From the NCBI GenBank assembly GCA_965220505.1, contig CBDCQE010000002.1, positions 248,001-312,000 of the forward strand: a DNA stretch of 64,000 nucleotides, read 5' to 3'. Numbering within the stretch: the stretch's first letter is position 1; the number at the start of each line of letters is the position of its first letter. The position numbers and the translations under genes are program-made. The notes beneath the pieces are model-generated. The model saw only the letters and a program-made list of their open reading frames with translations. It was not told the origin of the DNA and did not search any database. Shown here one piece after another: positions 25,284 through 33,489 of the stretch. The stretch is from Bin87 sp965220505 (GTDB taxonomy: Bacteria > Chloroflexota > Dehalococcoidia > Lucifugimonadales > UBA3495).

Positions 25284-25907
25284 ATGAGAAAGGTTCCCCG
25301 AATAGGCGTCGGCGGGCCGGTGGGCTCCGGGAAGACCACGCTGGTTGAGCGGCTGGTGCCCATGCTGTTGGCACGGGGCCGGCATCCGGTGGTCATCACC
25401 AACGACATCTTCACCAGGGAGGACGCCGACCACGTCACGCGGACCCTGGAGGGTGTGTTCGACACCGGCCGCATCCGCGGCGTCGCCACCGGCGCCTGCC
25501 CCCACACGGCGGTGCGTGAGGACCCCAGCCTCAACCTGCTGGCGGCGGAGGAGTTGACCGAGGAATATCCCGACTCGGATATCGTCCTGATCGAAAGCGG
25601 CGGCGATAACCTTACCCTGACCTTCAGCCCGGCGCTGGCTGACTTCCAGATCTACGTCATCGACGTAGCGGCCGGCGACAAGATACCCCGCAAGCGCGGA
25701 CAGGGCATCACCCAGACCGACCTGCTGGTGGTGAACAAGACCGACCTGGCTCCCTACGTGGGCGCGGACCTGAACGTGATGCGGCGCGACCTCAACGTCG
25801 TCCGGGGCGAGCGTCCGTACGCGTTCACCAACTGCCGCACCGGCGAGGGGCTGGACGCCGTACTGGATCGGATCCTCGATGCTGTTGGCCCTGGAACCGT
25901 CTGTTGA
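25284..25907 (+). CDS. ureG: Urease accessory GTPase UreG
   Basis: The 207-residue GTPase has the P-loop GGPVGSGKTTLVERL, the metal-binding GACPHTAVREDPS (Cys-Pro-His), ESGGDNLT and the specificity motif VVNKTDLAP. It hydrolyses GTP to deliver nickel to urease with UreF and UreD. It has no histidine-rich N-terminus that might replace the missing UreE. Its end overlaps ureD by 29 bases. Confidence 0.95.
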   Translation: MRKVPRIGVGGPVGSGKTTLVERLVPMLLARGRHPVVITNDIFTREDADHVTRTLEGVFDTGRIRGVATGACPHTAVREDPSLNLLAAEELTEEYPDSDIVLIESGGDNLTLTFSPALADFQIYVIDVAAGDKIPRKRGQGITQTDLLVVNKTDLAPYVGADLNVMRRDLNVVRGERPYAFTNCRTGEGLDAVLDRILDAVGPGTVC

Positions 25908-26781
25908 CGCCGGCTCGGCCGGCCAAAACGGTTCGGTCGAGCTGGTTCTGGAGCGGAGGGCGGGCCAGACCCGCTTGGCCCACTGCCGCACCCGGCCGCC
26001 CCTGCTGGTCCAGAAAGCACTGTATCCGGACGAGGCCGCGCCCGACCTGGCCCACGTGTTCCTGGCCAATCCCACCGGAGGGTTGCTGCAAAACGACCGC
26101 CACCACATCGCGGTGAGCGTCGGTGACGGCGCCAGGGCCCACGTGACCACCCAGAGCGCCACGAAGGTATACACGATGCCAGAGGGCGTCGCCGAGCAGC
26201 GAGTTCGCCTCAATGTCGCATCGGGCGGGTACCTGGAATACCTGCCGGACCCGCTGATTCCCTACCGGGACGCCAGCCTGATCCAGGAAATCGAAATCAC
26301 CTGCGAGCCGGGTGGAGCGCTGCTGTTCAGCGACGTGATAACACCCGGCAGAGTGGCCATGGGGGAGTCGTTCCGGTTCCGGCGCCTCTCCAATCGCCTC
26401 ACGTTATGGGGACGGGGCGGCCGGCCAGTCTATCGCGAGGGGTTCGACCTGGACCCGAGGGCGGGCGACCTTACCGGGATCGGCGCATTGGGCTTCGGAG
26501 GCCGGCAGGATGCGGATGACGCGTCCGCGCGCACCCTGGGCTCAATGCTGATTGTGTGCGACAACCGATGTGCGCGTTCGATGCTGGACCAGGTCAGGCA
26601 TTCCTTTGGTCTCTCTCGAGGTGTTCTGGCCGGCGCCTCAATGCTGCCTGACAGCCACGGGGTGGGCGTCAAGATAATCGGCCAGGATTGCGCGTCGGTT
26701 CAGCAGGCCATGACCCGGGTCTGGTCGATTGCGAGGCAGGAGTTGCTTGGTGTGGCCGCCCCGACCCTGCGGAAATATTGA
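25879..26781 (+). CDS. ureD: Urease accessory protein UreD/UreH
   Basis: The 300-residue protein shows the UreD core: FLANPTGGLLQNDRHHI, THVTT-like HVTTQSATKVY and YLEYLPDPLIPYRDASL. It is the scaffold that binds apo-urease and channels nickel. Gene order ureA-B-C-F-(Uma2)-G-D lacks ureE. The start overlaps ureG, which suggests coupling. Confidence 0.9.
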   Translation: MLLALEPSVDAGSAGQNGSVELVLERRAGQTRLAHCRTRPPLLVQKALYPDEAAPDLAHVFLANPTGGLLQNDRHHIAVSVGDGARAHVTTQSATKVYTMPEGVAEQRVRLNVASGGYLEYLPDPLIPYRDASLIQEIEITCEPGGALLFSDVITPGRVAMGESFRFRRLSNRLTLWGRGGRPVYREGFDLDPRAGDLTGIGALGFGGRQDADDASARTLGSMLIVCDNRCARSMLDQVRHSFGLSRGVLAGASMLPDSHGVGVKIIGQDCASVQQAMTRVWSIARQELLGVAAPTLRKY

Positions 26782-26846
26782 TCTGGGAACCGGGGCCCTG
26801 GGATGCTTCTCGTTGGCCGTCATATTATTGGCAACCAGCCCAAGTA

Positions 26847-27833
26847 TTAGCCAGTGAAACCGGCCCACACCTCCGGCAGCCGGGCCATGGCCTCGTCGGG
26901 CAGCGGCCCCCGGGCGGCGAACTCGACGGACTGCTCCAGGTGCTCCATGCTGGAATACCCCACCAGCACGCTGCTCACGCCGGGGTTGGTCAGGGCGAAC
27001 CGCAGCGACGCTTCCACCAAGCTGCCGGCGTAGCCCTCCCGTTGCAGGAACCGGAAACCTTCCGCTCGTGATTGGTCCTGGTCGTAGTCGCGGCCGGAGC
27101 CGATGGGCGCGACGCTGGGCACGGCGACGGGATGCCGGGTCGCCTCCCCGCTCAGCGCGCCGGCCGCCAGGACGCGGATCACCAGCACGCCCATGCCATT
27201 GTCGGCGGCGCGCTGGATCTGGTTGCCATAGTCAGGCATATCGAACGCGGGCGGCACGGCCGCGCCGGCGCTGGGGTTGACCAGGTTGTACACCGACTGG
27301 ATGGTGTTCAGTGCGCCGGAGTCGATGACCCGGTGCAGCGCGGCAGTCTCGCCCACGGCGGTCATCCCCCAGAACCTGACCTTGCCCTGGTCCCGCAGGT
27401 CCCGGAGCGCGTCCACCACCTCGCCCAGCGTCTCCTCGGGAGATACCGATCCGCCGTCGGCCACGGACGCGACGTGGTTGTGCATCTGGATCAGGTCGAC
27501 CTGCTCCCGTTGCATCCGGGTCAGGCTCTCTTCCACCGCGGCGATAACGTTGCCCCGGATGCGCCCCGGCTCGTGAGTGGTGACCCGGAACTTGGTGCCG
27601 ACGCAGACGTCCGCCGACAGCTCCTTCAGCACCCGGCCCAGATTGGTTTCCGACTGGCCGTCGCCGTAGGAGGAGGCGGTGTCAAAGTAGTTGATACCCA
27701 GCTCCATGGCGCGGGCCACGGCCGCCACCTGGTCGTTATGTTCGCCGCGGATCATCAGGCCGCCGACGTTACCGCAGCCGAACCCGATCTCGGACACGCT
27801 GATGCCGGTGCTACCCAGTGGTCGATAGTCCAT
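26847..27833 (-). CDS. Aldo/keto reductase
   Basis: The protein (328 residues) is a TIM-barrel NADPH oxidoreductase. It has GINYFDTASSYGDGQSE with catalytic Asp and Tyr, GTKFRV with the Lys, and LIQMHNH with the His. All four catalytic residues are present. Substrate cannot be inferred. ATG at 27833 sits seven bases from AGGAG; a GTG three bases upstream is less well placed. The gene is convergent with ureD. Confidence 0.88.
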   Translation of the reverse strand: MDYRPLGSTGISVSEIGFGCGNVGGLMIRGEHNDQVAAVARAMELGINYFDTASSYGDGQSETNLGRVLKELSADVCVGTKFRVTTHEPGRIRGNVIAAVEESLTRMQREQVDLIQMHNHVASVADGGSVSPEETLGEVVDALRDLRDQGKVRFWGMTAVGETAALHRVIDSGALNTIQSVYNLVNPSAGAAVPPAFDMPDYGNQIQRAADNGMGVLVIRVLAAGALSGEATRHPVAVPSVAPIGSGRDYDQDQSRAEGFRFLQREGYAGSLVEASLRFALTNPGVSSVLVGYSSMEHLEQSVEFAARGPLPDEAMARLPEVWAGFTG

Positions 27834-27924
27834 CACGTCTCCTCATCCAAGCAGGTGTGTGCCCTGATGATATGCGCCGGTGGGGTTGGGGGCAATCACG
27901 GAATGCGTATCCGCTTTCGTAAAT

Positions 27925-28036
27925 CGTCAGAAGCAGGATTTGCGGGATTTTGTGATTTGGCAGGATTGGGAGGTCTCCGTCACAGAACGGTTCCAATCCT
28001 GATAATCCCCAAATCTTGAAAATCCTGCTTCTGACG
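27925..28036. repeat. Palindromic REP-like element, second copy
   Basis: Perfect 17-bp arms CGTCAGAAGCAGGATTT (27925-27941) and AAATCCTGCTTCTGACG (28020-28036). The arms and inner AGGATT words match the element between urtA and urtB, with a diverged centre. Confidence 0.8.
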
Positions 28037-28170
28037 TTTCCCGGCTTCAAACTGGGTACGCATGAGCGGCTAATCCACAGGCGACTATCGCTCCCACATG
28101 ATCGTGATGCAGGTCATGGTATCATCGCCCCGAAATTTGGGTTGCAAGACGACTTTTTGGAGGCGCACCG

Positions 28171-28587
28171 ATGGCTACCAAACCGGCACTTACCACCGAA
28201 CAGATCAAGGCGGCAATGGACGCCATGCTGGCCAAGGCCAACGAGACCCCCGACGCGCCGGTGGCCATGGCCATCGTGGATGCCGGCGGTGAGTTGCTGG
28301 CTTACTTCACCATGGAAAACCTGCGGGTCTTCAGCCGCCGCCACGCCCGGCGCAAGGCGTACACCTCGGCCATCATAGGGCGGGATTCCGGCGAGCACGC
28401 CGCCGGGCTGGCTGCCCAGGGCCGGGGCATCGCCGACATGGGCGACCCCGGGTTTACCTACGGCCAGGGCGGGCTGGTCATCATGAAGGACGGCGTGATT
28501 CTGGGCGGCATCGGCGTGGGCGGCTATCCCAGCGGCCAGGCCGACGAGGACCTGTCGCGAGTGGGACTGGACGCGATGAACCTGTAA
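28171..28587 (+). CDS. GlcG/HbpS-family heme-binding-like protein
   Basis: The 138-residue protein has VAMAIVDAGGELLAYFTMEN and ends with the glycine-rich GGLVIMKDGVILGGIGVGGY, the pattern of the GlcG/HbpS (PF03928) family. Members bind heme or small ligands, or accompany diol and glycolate pathways. No signal peptide is seen. It is flanked on both sides by palindromic repeats, so it is probably monocistronic. Confidence 0.85.
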   Translation: MATKPALTTEQIKAAMDAMLAKANETPDAPVAMAIVDAGGELLAYFTMENLRVFSRRHARRKAYTSAIIGRDSGEHAAGLAAQGRGIADMGDPGFTYGQGGLVIMKDGVILGGIGVGGYPSGQADEDLSRVGLDAMNL

Positions 28588-28610
28588 TCACCCGACAAAA
28601 ACCGAATGCA

Positions 28611-28680
28611 GCATGGATGAACAGGATGTTCGGGATCATGGATTCAGTATCCGTATCCCGTCCATCCTGTTTATCCATGC
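28611..28680. repeat. Palindromic repeat, GGATGAACAGGATG type
   Basis: 18-bp arms at 28611-28628 and 28663-28680 pair with one G-T mismatch. The word ACAGGATG is shared with the element at 49668-49797, suggesting one repeat family. Confidence 0.65.
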
Positions 28681-28704
28681 CGATTGAACCACGGAGGTGA
28701 TGCG

Positions 28705-29583
28705 ATGGCGAGTTGGGATTTCACGCACCGCACGGCGCGAGTGAACGGGGTCAACATCCACTACGTGATCGAGGGCGACGGGTATCCGGTTGTGCTGCTG
28801 CACGGGTGGCCGGAGATGTGGTTCTCGTGGCGCAAGCAGATCCCCGTACTCTCGCAGGACTACCAGGTGATCGTGCCCGACATGCGCGGGTTCGGTTCGT
28901 CGGAGAAGCCCTTGCAGGACTACCGGACGCGGACGGCCGCTACCGACATCTACGAACTGGTGCGGCACCTGGGACACGACAAAATCGCCATCGTAGGGCA
29001 TGACATCGGCGTGCGGGTGTCCTACCGTTACTGCCTGGACCACGAGGCCGAGGTGGACCGGCTGGCGCTGCTGGACGGGACACACCCGCTGGAGCAGCTC
29101 GGGCCACAGACGCCTGAGGGTGTCCGTGAACGCTGGCACTCCTACTTCCACCAGATACCGGACCTGGCGGAACACTTGGTGCGCGGCAACGAGGAGGCCT
29201 ACCTGCGCCACTTCTACCGCAACTGGTCGGTGAACCAGGCGATGATGTCCGACGAGGAGGTGGCGGTGTACGCCACGGCCTACTCCCAGCCGGGCGCGCT
29301 GCGGGGCGGGTTCTCCTACTACCGGGCGGCGGCCTATGAGGACCCTCCCGACTGGCGGGCCGACGCCGAGCGGGTGCTGGACATTCCCGTGTTGTACCTG
29401 TGGGGCGAGCGGCGGCAACGCACCTCGGCGGCCGGCGGTCTGGACCCCGAGGCATCGTGGCAGAGGGCGGCATCCAACCTGCGGACGCAGTTCATCGCCG
29501 GCGGCGGCCACTTCCTCCACGAGGAAAAGCCCGACGAGGTGAACGCGGCGCTGCTGGCGTTTCTGGGGGAGATCGGCGCCTAG
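28705..29583 (+). CDS. Alpha/beta hydrolase, epoxide-hydrolase or dehalogenase type
   Basis: The 292-residue enzyme has HGWPEMWFSWR (oxyanion hole), the nucleophile aspartate in VGHDIGVR, and the C-terminal histidine in GGGHFLHEEKPDEV. An Asp nucleophile with HGxP fits soluble epoxide hydrolases and haloacetate dehalogenases rather than esterases. The acid is probably in the VLYLWG segment. ATG at 28705 has CGGAGG at good spacing; the in-frame TTG upstream is weaker. Confidence 0.85.
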   Translation: MASWDFTHRTARVNGVNIHYVIEGDGYPVVLLHGWPEMWFSWRKQIPVLSQDYQVIVPDMRGFGSSEKPLQDYRTRTAATDIYELVRHLGHDKIAIVGHDIGVRVSYRYCLDHEAEVDRLALLDGTHPLEQLGPQTPEGVRERWHSYFHQIPDLAEHLVRGNEEAYLRHFYRNWSVNQAMMSDEEVAVYATAYSQPGALRGGFSYYRAAAYEDPPDWRADAERVLDIPVLYLWGERRQRTSAAGGLDPEASWQRAASNLRTQFIAGGGHFLHEEKPDEVNAALLAFLGEIGA

Positions 29584-29621
29584 CGCAAGTGCTATGCTGG
29601 GAGTGACGGAGGTGACCAGGA

Positions 29622-30002
29622 ATGACCACCCCACAGCCGCGACCGCTGCTTACCCGTGACGATCTGCCACTGGACACCATCGCCGAGATCTGCCGGCGCT
29701 GGGGCGTGCTGGAGATGGCGATTGACCCGAGCGAATCACGTCCGCCGCCATCCCCGGACTACTTACTTGAGAAAAATCCATTTGAGGAAGTTGATCTCTA
29801 TCTGATCGCAGACTTCGGTTCGGGCAAACGCAGTTGGGGATTCAAGAAGCACCACTTTGACGTGGTCGATGATCTGCAGGAACTTCTGCGCTGTCAGGTC
29901 TGGATCGTGGACAAGGGCGTGCTGGAGATGAACGTCGGGGATGGGGCGGACGGGGCACGGCAGCGGCTGGACGGACGCGATGTTATCTACGCCGCCGAAT
30001 GA
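29622..30002 (+). CDS. MNT-like nucleotidyltransferase antitoxin, degenerate active site
   Basis: The 126-residue protein aligns by pattern to minimal nucleotidyltransferases: helix IAEICRRWGVLEMAI, then FEEVDLYLIADF, then LLRCQVWIVDKGVLE. In active MntA the first region carries GS and the second D-x-D. Here the GS is replaced (DPSESR) and the first Asp is Glu (EVD). It may therefore not AMPylate its toxin but neutralise it by binding. The HEPN gene overlaps its end by 23 bases. The family assignment rests on this context and the pattern. Confidence 0.65.
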   Translation: MTTPQPRPLLTRDDLPLDTIAEICRRWGVLEMAIDPSESRPPPSPDYLLEKNPFEEVDLYLIADFGSGKRSWGFKKHHFDVVDDLQELLRCQVWIVDKGVLEMNVGDGADGARQRLDGRDVIYAAE

Positions 30003-30348
30003 CCATGGGCCGGGACCGGACGACAGGTTTCGGCTGGTGGAATTTTGGTGCGAGACGGTCGGTTGGCTGTGTCAAGAATACCCAACCGCATACGCCGTGG
30101 GCGATCTGAGGACCCGCTGGGCCATCTATCATGTTATGGGTTTAATCGCCGACACTGCAAAAGGCCTCGGTAACGAAACCCGCGCTCAAATGACCGGCGT
30201 CAACTGGAGACAACTGTCGGGCCTGCGGACGTTTCTAGTGCATCGCCCTTGGGACGTGAATCCTCAGATTGTCTGGGACGCGGCTATGGAGGACATCCCG
30301 GTATTGCTGGCGGAAGTGCGGCGCCTGATCGCTGACCGAAACGCGTGA
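29980..30348 (+). CDS. HEPN-domain toxin (HepT-like)
   Basis: The 122-residue helical protein carries the HepT motif GLRTFLVHRPWDVNPQIVWD, with the RX4H ribonuclease pair (R and H in RTFLVH). This is followed by the usual helix DIPVLLAEVRRLI. The motif is intact, so an active RNase toxin is plausible. The start is uncertain: ATG at 29980 gives an overlap with the antitoxin gene; an upstream in-frame codon at 29941 is less likely. Confidence 0.75.
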   Translation: MLSTPPNDHGPGPDDRFRLVEFWCETVGWLCQEYPTAYAVGDLRTRWAIYHVMGLIADTAKGLGNETRAQMTGVNWRQLSGLRTFLVHRPWDVNPQIVWDAAMEDIPVLLAEVRRLIADRNA

Positions 30349-30373
30349 AAAATGCGGAGTTCCCGGTCAAACA

Positions 30374-30407
30374 AAGGCCCCGCCGGTGAGCGGGGCCTTC
30401 TGCTTTT
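30374..30407. terminator. Strong terminator between HEPN and LLM genes
   Basis: Perfect 10-bp stem AAGGCCCCGC / GCGGGGCCTT with loop CGGTGA, then CTGCTTTT. It stands between two convergent genes; the A-run on the other side suggests it can act both ways. Confidence 0.8.
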
Positions 30408-30423
30408 GGGGTCAGGCAGGTGG

Positions 30424-31506
30424 TCACTCACGCAACGCCGGCCCCACCTCCTCGGCGTAGAGGCGGATGGACTTCTGGACGCGCTCGGCCGGGACGGTGC
30501 CGCCCAGGTTGGGCTCCATGATGAAGCCGGTCAGGCCCAGGTCGTCGCGCAGGGAGATCAGGCGCTCGGCCACCTGTTCGGGGGTGCCGTAGGCGACCCG
30601 GTCCACCAGGAGGTCATCGTAGGTGGTGTTGAGCAACTGCTCAGCCCGCTGGCGTCGCTCCTCGGTGGCGTTGGCGCCCTCGGCCTCCACGGTGCGGATA
30701 TAGGTATCGGCGGTGCGGCGGAAGGCGCGCATGGTGCTCTCTTCCGTGTCGGCGCGAACCTCTTCCATGGAATCGCCGACGTAGATGGGCATACGCACGT
30801 AGGCGTCGTCCACGTCGTGGCCGTTGGCGGCGGCGGTCTCGCGGTAGATCTTCAGGTTGCTGGCGACCTGCGGGATGCCCTGGCCGCGCACGCCGGTGAC
30901 CAGCGGGAAGCCCAGCTCGCCGATGATCCGGAAGGTCTCCACCGAGTTGGCGGCGATGCGAATGGGCGGATGAGGCTGCTGGTAGGGGCGCGGCGTGACG
31001 ACCACGTCGTCCATGTTGTAGTAGTGGCCGTGGTGGTCGAACCGGTAGTTGTTCCAGGCCTTGAGGATGATCTCCAGCGCCTCGGCAAAACGTTCGCGGC
31101 TTTCCTCGTAGGGCACGTCGTAGCCGTGGTAGGAACGGGGGAAACTGCTGCGCCCGATGCCGAAGTCCAGGCGACCCTTGGAGATGTTGTCCACCGTGGA
31201 GGCCTCTTCGGCCAGCCGAATGGGATGGGCCAGGGGCAGCACGCTGACGCCGGTGCCGACGCGGACTCGCTCCGTTCGGGCGGCAATGATGCCGGCCATC
31301 ATCAGCGGGACCGACGACACCGACGGGATACCGGCTCCGCCCGGGTCGGTGGGCGTGCGCGGCGCGGCGAAGTGGCGCTCGGCCAGCCAGACGCCGTCGA
31401 TGCCCTTTTCGTCAGCAAGCTGAGCCACGGTGAAAGCCTCGTCAAAGGCTTCGTCCTGGGTGCGGCCCTCGCGGTAATCGCATTCCATTACCAGACCGAC
31501 GTGCAT
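30424..31506 (-). CDS. LLM-class flavin-dependent oxidoreductase
   Basis: The 360-residue protein is a luciferase-like monooxygenase. It starts MHVGLVMECDY, with WLAERHF and VRVGTGVSVLPLAHPIRLAE, then GRLDFGIGRS, the usual FMN/F420-binding blocks. It would oxidise an organic substrate with reduced flavin and oxygen. Substrate is unknown. Two acyl-CoA dehydrogenases on the same strand nearby suggest a catabolic setting. Confidence 0.88.
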   Translation of the reverse strand: MHVGLVMECDYREGRTQDEAFDEAFTVAQLADEKGIDGVWLAERHFAAPRTPTDPGGAGIPSVSSVPLMMAGIIAARTERVRVGTGVSVLPLAHPIRLAEEASTVDNISKGRLDFGIGRSSFPRSYHGYDVPYEESRERFAEALEIILKAWNNYRFDHHGHYYNMDDVVVTPRPYQQPHPPIRIAANSVETFRIIGELGFPLVTGVRGQGIPQVASNLKIYRETAAANGHDVDDAYVRMPIYVGDSMEEVRADTEESTMRAFRRTADTYIRTVEAEGANATEERRQRAEQLLNTTYDDLLVDRVAYGTPEQVAERLISLRDDLGLTGFIMEPNLGGTVPAERVQKSIRLYAEEVGPALRE

Positions 31507-31593
31507 GATGATCCTCCCATCGGTTCGTTCAAAGAGATTTAGGCGGCTGAGGCGGCGGGACTGCCCCGCTGCGCCGGCGATGACAAATGGCGG

Positions 31594-31803
31594 CTAGCTT
31601 TCGATGAAGGTGTTGGGCGCCGTCAGGAACCGGGTGCGGCATTGCAGCGTGCAGAAATAGTACCATTCGCCGTTGAAGAAGCTGCGCGTGCCGGCGTTGG
31701 GGTCAACCTCGTTGGCGCCGTGCATGGTCTGGCCGGTGGTGGCGCGGGCGCTGTCCTCGTTGATTACGGTCTTGCAGACGGGGCAGACGGGATCGGCGGG
31801 CAT
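31594..31803 (-). CDS. YHS-domain protein
   Basis: The 69-residue protein has CPVCK near the N-terminus and FFNGEWYYFCTLQCRTRF, a YHS-type metal-binding domain with two cysteine pairs. Such domains are found beside metal transporters and oxygenases. The start at 31803 gives MPADPVCPVCK. It is likely co-transcribed with the upstream acyl-CoA dehydrogenase. Confidence 0.8.
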   Translation of the reverse strand: MPADPVCPVCKTVINEDSARATTGQTMHGANEVDPNAGTRSFFNGEWYYFCTLQCRTRFLTAPNTFIES

Positions 31804-31838
31804 TGTAGGGCTCCTGTTTGGATTCGGGGTTGGACGGA

Positions 31839-31864
31839 GATTGCCACGTTGCGCTCGCAATGAC
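31839..31864. repeat. Intergenic repeat 'GATTGCCACG...GCAATGAC'
   Basis: A 26-bp imperfect palindrome seen also at 41220-41245, in part at 42843-42860, and inverted at 54120-54145. It is a dispersed intergenic repeat. Confidence 0.65.
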
Positions 31865-31877
31865 AAGCAGCGCACGC

Positions 31878-33053
31878 TCAGGCGACGGCTTCGATGTTCA
31901 TGCCCAGGCGGACCGGGCCGGGCTGGTCCAGCAGGGAGCGGGCGACCCGGGCCCGGTGCTCGAAGCTGGTGCCCAGGCGCATGGTCCAGGCGGTGACCCG
32001 GCGGTACCACAGGTGCAGGTCGAACTCCATCATGAAGCCGATGCCGCCGTGGATCTGCTGGGAGGAACGCACGGTGGCCTGGCACTTGTCGTTGGTGAAG
32101 GCCTTGGCCTGGGAAACCTCCACGCTGTAGGGCAGGCCGGCGTCCAGCTTCCACAGGGCCTCGTAGGTGAGCAGCTGCGCGCCGTCGACCCAGACGATCA
32201 TGTCTGCGCACAGGTGCTGGATGGACTGGAAACCGGCGATGGGACGGCCGAAGGCGACGCGGTTCTTGGCGTACTCGATGGCCATCTCGGCGTCCTTGCG
32301 CGCCGCTCCGATGATCTGGGTGCAGAGCAGGGCCGTGCCGGTGTCCAGCATCTCGGACGTGGCCGGCCAGCCCTGGTTGACCTCGCCAATAACGTTGCTC
32401 AGGGGGATGCGAACGTTGCTCAGCTCGATCTTGCTCTGGGAGTCCTTGGCCAGCGTGGTGAGGCGCGTCTCGGTGATGCCGGCGGAATTGGTGGGCACGA
32501 TGGCCAGGGTGATGCCGGCACTGTCGTCGCTGGGCGCGGCGGTGCGCACAGCCATGACTACCAGCTCAGCGGCGGAGAAGTTGTCCACGAAGTGCTTGAT
32601 GCCGTTGATGACCAGGCTGTCGCCGTCCACCTCGCCGCGGCATTGGACGGCGTCGGCGCGTAGGCGCGGGTCCTGCTCCTGCACCGCCCAGGTCATGATC
32701 AGGTCGCCGCGGGCGACGCGGGGCAGGATGCTTTGCTTCTGCTCGTCGGAACCGTGGTTGGCGACGGCCAGGGCGGCGGTGGCGGTGCTGTGGAAGGGTA
32801 CCGGGGCGATGGCGCGCCCGCACTCCTCCAGGATCAGGCCGAGGTAGGTGACGGGCAGGCCGCCGCCGCCGTAGGCCTCGGGCAGGGAGATGCCAAACCA
32901 GCCGAGACTGGCCATCTGCTCCCAGAGTTCCACAGAGTAGCCGCGTTCGTCCTGCTCGATGGCGCGAGCGAGGCCGGGCGGGCATTCCGCGTCCAGGAAC
33001 TCCCGGGCGGCGTTCTTGACCATCAACTCTTCTTCGGTGGGTAGTACGTTCAT
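31878..33053 (-). CDS. Acyl-CoA dehydrogenase
   Basis: The 391-residue flavoprotein has ACAD features: GYSVELWEQMASLGWFGISL and the FAD-binding C-terminal helix with QIHGGIGFMMEFDLHLWYRR. It would introduce a double bond into an acyl-CoA and reduce ETF. Its sequence differs from the ACAD at 34234, so the two may form a heteromeric enzyme as in some sterol or aromatic side-chain pathways. The usual catalytic Glu is not obvious, which is common in the non-catalytic partner. Confidence 0.85.
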   Translation of the reverse strand: MNVLPTEEELMVKNAAREFLDAECPPGLARAIEQDERGYSVELWEQMASLGWFGISLPEAYGGGGLPVTYLGLILEECGRAIAPVPFHSTATAALAVANHGSDEQKQSILPRVARGDLIMTWAVQEQDPRLRADAVQCRGEVDGDSLVINGIKHFVDNFSAAELVVMAVRTAAPSDDSAGITLAIVPTNSAGITETRLTTLAKDSQSKIELSNVRIPLSNVIGEVNQGWPATSEMLDTGTALLCTQIIGAARKDAEMAIEYAKNRVAFGRPIAGFQSIQHLCADMIVWVDGAQLLTYEALWKLDAGLPYSVEVSQAKAFTNDKCQATVRSSQQIHGGIGFMMEFDLHLWYRRVTAWTMRLGTSFEHRARVARSLLDQPGPVRLGMNIEAVA

Positions 33054-33110
33054 TGTGCCTCGGTTGGGGTGGGTTGCGGAAGATAGTTTAGCGGTTAATA
33101 CACATAGTAG

Positions 33111-33488
33111 TTAGGGGTCGATGGGCGGGAGGCCAGTCACTTGCCTGATGAGGTTTACAAAGTTTGTTACATCATCCAAGTGAGCAGTGATTTGCGGCGC
33201 CTCCAAATTATCGTTATAAAAATTGCTGTGCAACTCGTTTGCGCTTCGCTCCCACATGCGTATCTGTTCGTTCCGCGTTTCCATCCTTAACTCCGTGGCT
33301 ATGTCATGGAAATCACTGTGGCTGTTGTACGATAACTGTCGGGCCGCAGCGTAAAGTTTAGCGGCATGAGCCGCCGCTCCCCAGCCTTTTTCCGAAGCTT
33401 GCAGCAGTTCTCCATTGGATAAATACACCCGACTGCGAAGCAGGAATACGGCACTGATTTGGGCGTGGTCGCCCTCAAATTCAGACAT
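33111..33488 (-). CDS. HEPN/PaREP1-like small helical protein
   Basis: The 125-residue protein contains NGELLQASEKGWGAAAHAAKLYA, a helix-turn pattern typical of the HEPN-like PaREP1 group (shown in part: QASEKGWGAAAHAAK). It ends with conserved VTNFVNLIRQV. No RX4-6H motif is visible. It lies immediately downstream of a longer homologue, separated by one base, suggesting an operon. Function unknown. Confidence 0.6.
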   Translation of the reverse strand: MSEFEGDHAQISAVFLLRSRVYLSNGELLQASEKGWGAAAHAAKLYAAARQLSYNSHSDFHDIATELRMETRNEQIRMWERSANELHSNFYNDNLEAPQITAHLDDVTNFVNLIRQVTGLPPIDP

Positions 33489-33489
33489 T

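Noticed and set aside
22103..25534. Long - strand frames opposite ureC, ureF and the Uma2 gene
   Set aside because: Antisense shadows of genes with clear catalytic motifs on the + strand.
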